Positions 62,609 to 64,000 of a stretch of DNA of 64,000 bases are shown piece by piece. Source of the DNA: Phanerodontia chrysosporium (Eukaryota > Basidiomycota > Agaricomycetes > Polyporales > Phanerochaetaceae); NCBI GenBank assembly GCA_001910725.1, contig MJGA01000045.1:62001-126000 (forward strand). The letters run 5' to 3'. A model generated the notes under the pieces. It saw nothing but the letters and a program-made list of their open reading frames with translations. It had not been told where the DNA came from and ran no database searches. How positions within the stretch are numbered: the stretch's first letter is position 1; every line of letters begins with the position of its first letter. The position numbers and the translations under genes were made by a program.

Positions 62609-63142
62609 TGTCAAAGTAAACCCTGCTACTTACCTTGGTAGCTTTAGGTGGGGCTGGACTTGACTGCAAGTGGTGCGAGTGAAGTGGGTGAAAGACGAGG
62701 TAGATGATGCTGGGGACTTAAGCCCAGCAGAGCCCGGTATATATACATGAAGGGGAGGACCCCTGGTACTACCCGTGACCCTTGATACTGCCCATCACAT
62801 GCGCGATGGCGTGATGATGGTGCGATACTTGCCAAGACACTTCGGGCTCGGCGAAGTCTAAAACCGAGTACCGGATGTGTTTGGAACCTTCTACGCTATT
62901 CTAGAATACACTACCCGGACCCTGGGTCCGGCTACCTACTATACCCTTGTACCGGAGCGTCTACATCATAGATAAGATAAAGATAAGATCCTCACATGAC
63001 TCTGAGTCCATTCCCAGCACGTGACCAACACGTGACCGCGTTCTGACGTGTGCCTGTCCTAACCCTAGTCCATAACCCTAACCCCTAGTGCCTACTGGGC
63101 GCTTACGAGAATAAAACCGTAGGGAATTAGAAAACTGTGACA
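62609..63142 (-). repeat. Solo LTR, family B
   Basis: 534 bp in reverse orientation, TGTCAAAG..AAAACTGTGACA on the plus strand. Perfect duplication GACCC at 62604-62608 and 63143-63147. Confidence 0.94.
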
Positions 63143-63321
63143 GACCCTAGCTGTATCTACCCCCACGTTCATTGCTCCTACCCCCGCATACATCCATACA
63201 ACAAACCACACATCCCCAACACGAACCACTGGGAATCCTCGACCTAACGTCTGGTCCAGGCAACTCAGCAAACGGTTGTTCCTCCTGACTAAACAACAGA
63301 CCAACCATCCCTGGCAGCGAC
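63143..63321. other. Unidentified sequence between solo B LTR and A LTR fragment
   Basis: About 175 bp continuing the target of the solo B LTR. No gene seen. It joins abruptly to A LTR sequence at about 63322. Confidence 0.4.
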
Positions 63322-63862
63322 AACGGCTTACCTGTTCATATTGACCAAGAGGTCGAGATGACAGACAGGAGCAAGGAGTGCTACTCTTATATACTACAGG
63401 AGTTCAGGGCAGGCTGTACGATTACTTAAGCTGATGGGGAGTGCTCGGCATAGCCAGTGGGGCTGCGACACGAACTGCGCGGCGAGGCTATGCTGGGGCT
63501 ATGTTACGAGGCTATGTCAGCTGGCAGTGTCTCGAGGCTGCGTCGGGCCGAGGTTGTGTCATCAGAATGATCAGCTCGGCATGTCTTGGCGAAGGGAGTC
63601 ATCAGGGATGACAGTGCCGCTTCGGCGATCCGGGGAACTGGTTGCAGGGCAGACCAGTGATCCGGGCAATGTCTGAGCACGCAGCGGGATGCGCTGGCGT
63701 CTAGGGATGATGCGCCATCAGGGTGCTGGCGCTGAATGGCCAGACGCTGAGTGTGGGCGGCTAGGACTCCAGACAGCGCGAGGGCTGCTCGCCTGTTGGA
63801 TTAATCGAGGAAAATAGCCAAAAATCGGCGAAAAATAGGGCTACGCCGTCACATCCGTGACG
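63322..63862 (-). repeat. A LTR lacking its U5 end
   Basis: Starts within the LTR at CAACGGCTTACCTG, so about 150 bp of U5 are missing. It runs to CACATCCGTGAC with the last base changed or lost. It retains TATA and R elements on the reverse strand. No target duplication found. Confidence 0.85.
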
Positions 63863-64000
63863 CAGGCACACATAAGTGCAGTGACCTTAGCCTTCTACTA
63901 AGAGTAACGGTCAAGCTGTTATATGTGGTCTTGCATTGTAAGTTAACATCAGACCTAGTTACAGCTAACTGTGGCTCAGGAATCTCAGCTGCCTGTATGA
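63863..64000. other. Unidentified window end
   Basis: 138 bp with no recognisable feature. Confidence 0.3.

Overview
The window looks like a transposon graveyard from a filamentous fungus, most likely a mushroom-forming basidiomycete (Agaricomycetes). The evidence is nested Ty3/gypsy chromoviruses and Ty1/copia elements, very short GT..AG introns with CTRAY-like branch points, 5-bp target duplications, and one HET-domain (heterokaryon-incompatibility-type) gene. There is no bacterial gene organisation. Family labels A-D (gypsy) and Copia-1/2 are local names used only here.

Layout: 1-186, tail of an unrecognised gene. 187-8908, gypsy element A1 (minus), carrying two solo LTRs. 8909-14116, decayed Copia-2 (plus), carrying a solo A LTR and about 1 kb of unidentified DNA. 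14117-14911 and 19595-22955, GC-rich host-like DNA split by intact Copia-1 (14912-19594, minus, duplication CCCCG). 22956-25987, HET-domain gene. 26243-27138, CpG-depleted remnant LTRs. 27139-29106, left part of element B1. 29107-37514, element A2 (plus) with a solo A LTR inside. 37515-about 47118, element D (minus, 3' end missing) with a solo A LTR inside. About 47119-62388, element C (minus, 3' end missing), into whose reverse-transcriptase region the complete element B2 (49406-58019, duplication ATAAG) is inserted. 62389-64000, unidentified DNA with a solo B LTR and a truncated A LTR.

Families A, B and C share one design. A TATA box lies 33-34 nt before a 10-11-nt segment (the presumed RNA 5' end). 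That segment is complementary to a site 2 nt downstream of the LTR, which is the signature of Tf1-type self-priming. A pre-gag ORF1 of about 240-260 aa follows, with a C-terminal motif shared by all three families. Gag comes next, then a GG(A/G)TTTT heptamer just before the gag stop, then Pol in the -1 frame. In A and C the ORF1 start codon is split A|TG by a predicted intron. In C, and probably B, splicing would also remove the primer-binding site. Family B Pol ends with a complete dUTPase domain after the chromodomain. Family D differs: one continuous gag-pro-pol frame and a tRNA-type primer-binding site.

B2 (LTRs differ at 3 of 532 sites) and Copia-1 (2 of 268, uninterrupted 1332-aa polyprotein) are the youngest elements and may be recently or currently mobile. 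A1, A2, C, D and Copia-2 are inactivated, mostly by stop codons explicable as C-to-T or G-to-A transitions. The full-length A elements have unmatched flanks and visibly divergent LTRs, unlike the solo LTRs, so they are probably recombinants. All coordinates were read by eye, and family assignments rest on motifs, not database searches.
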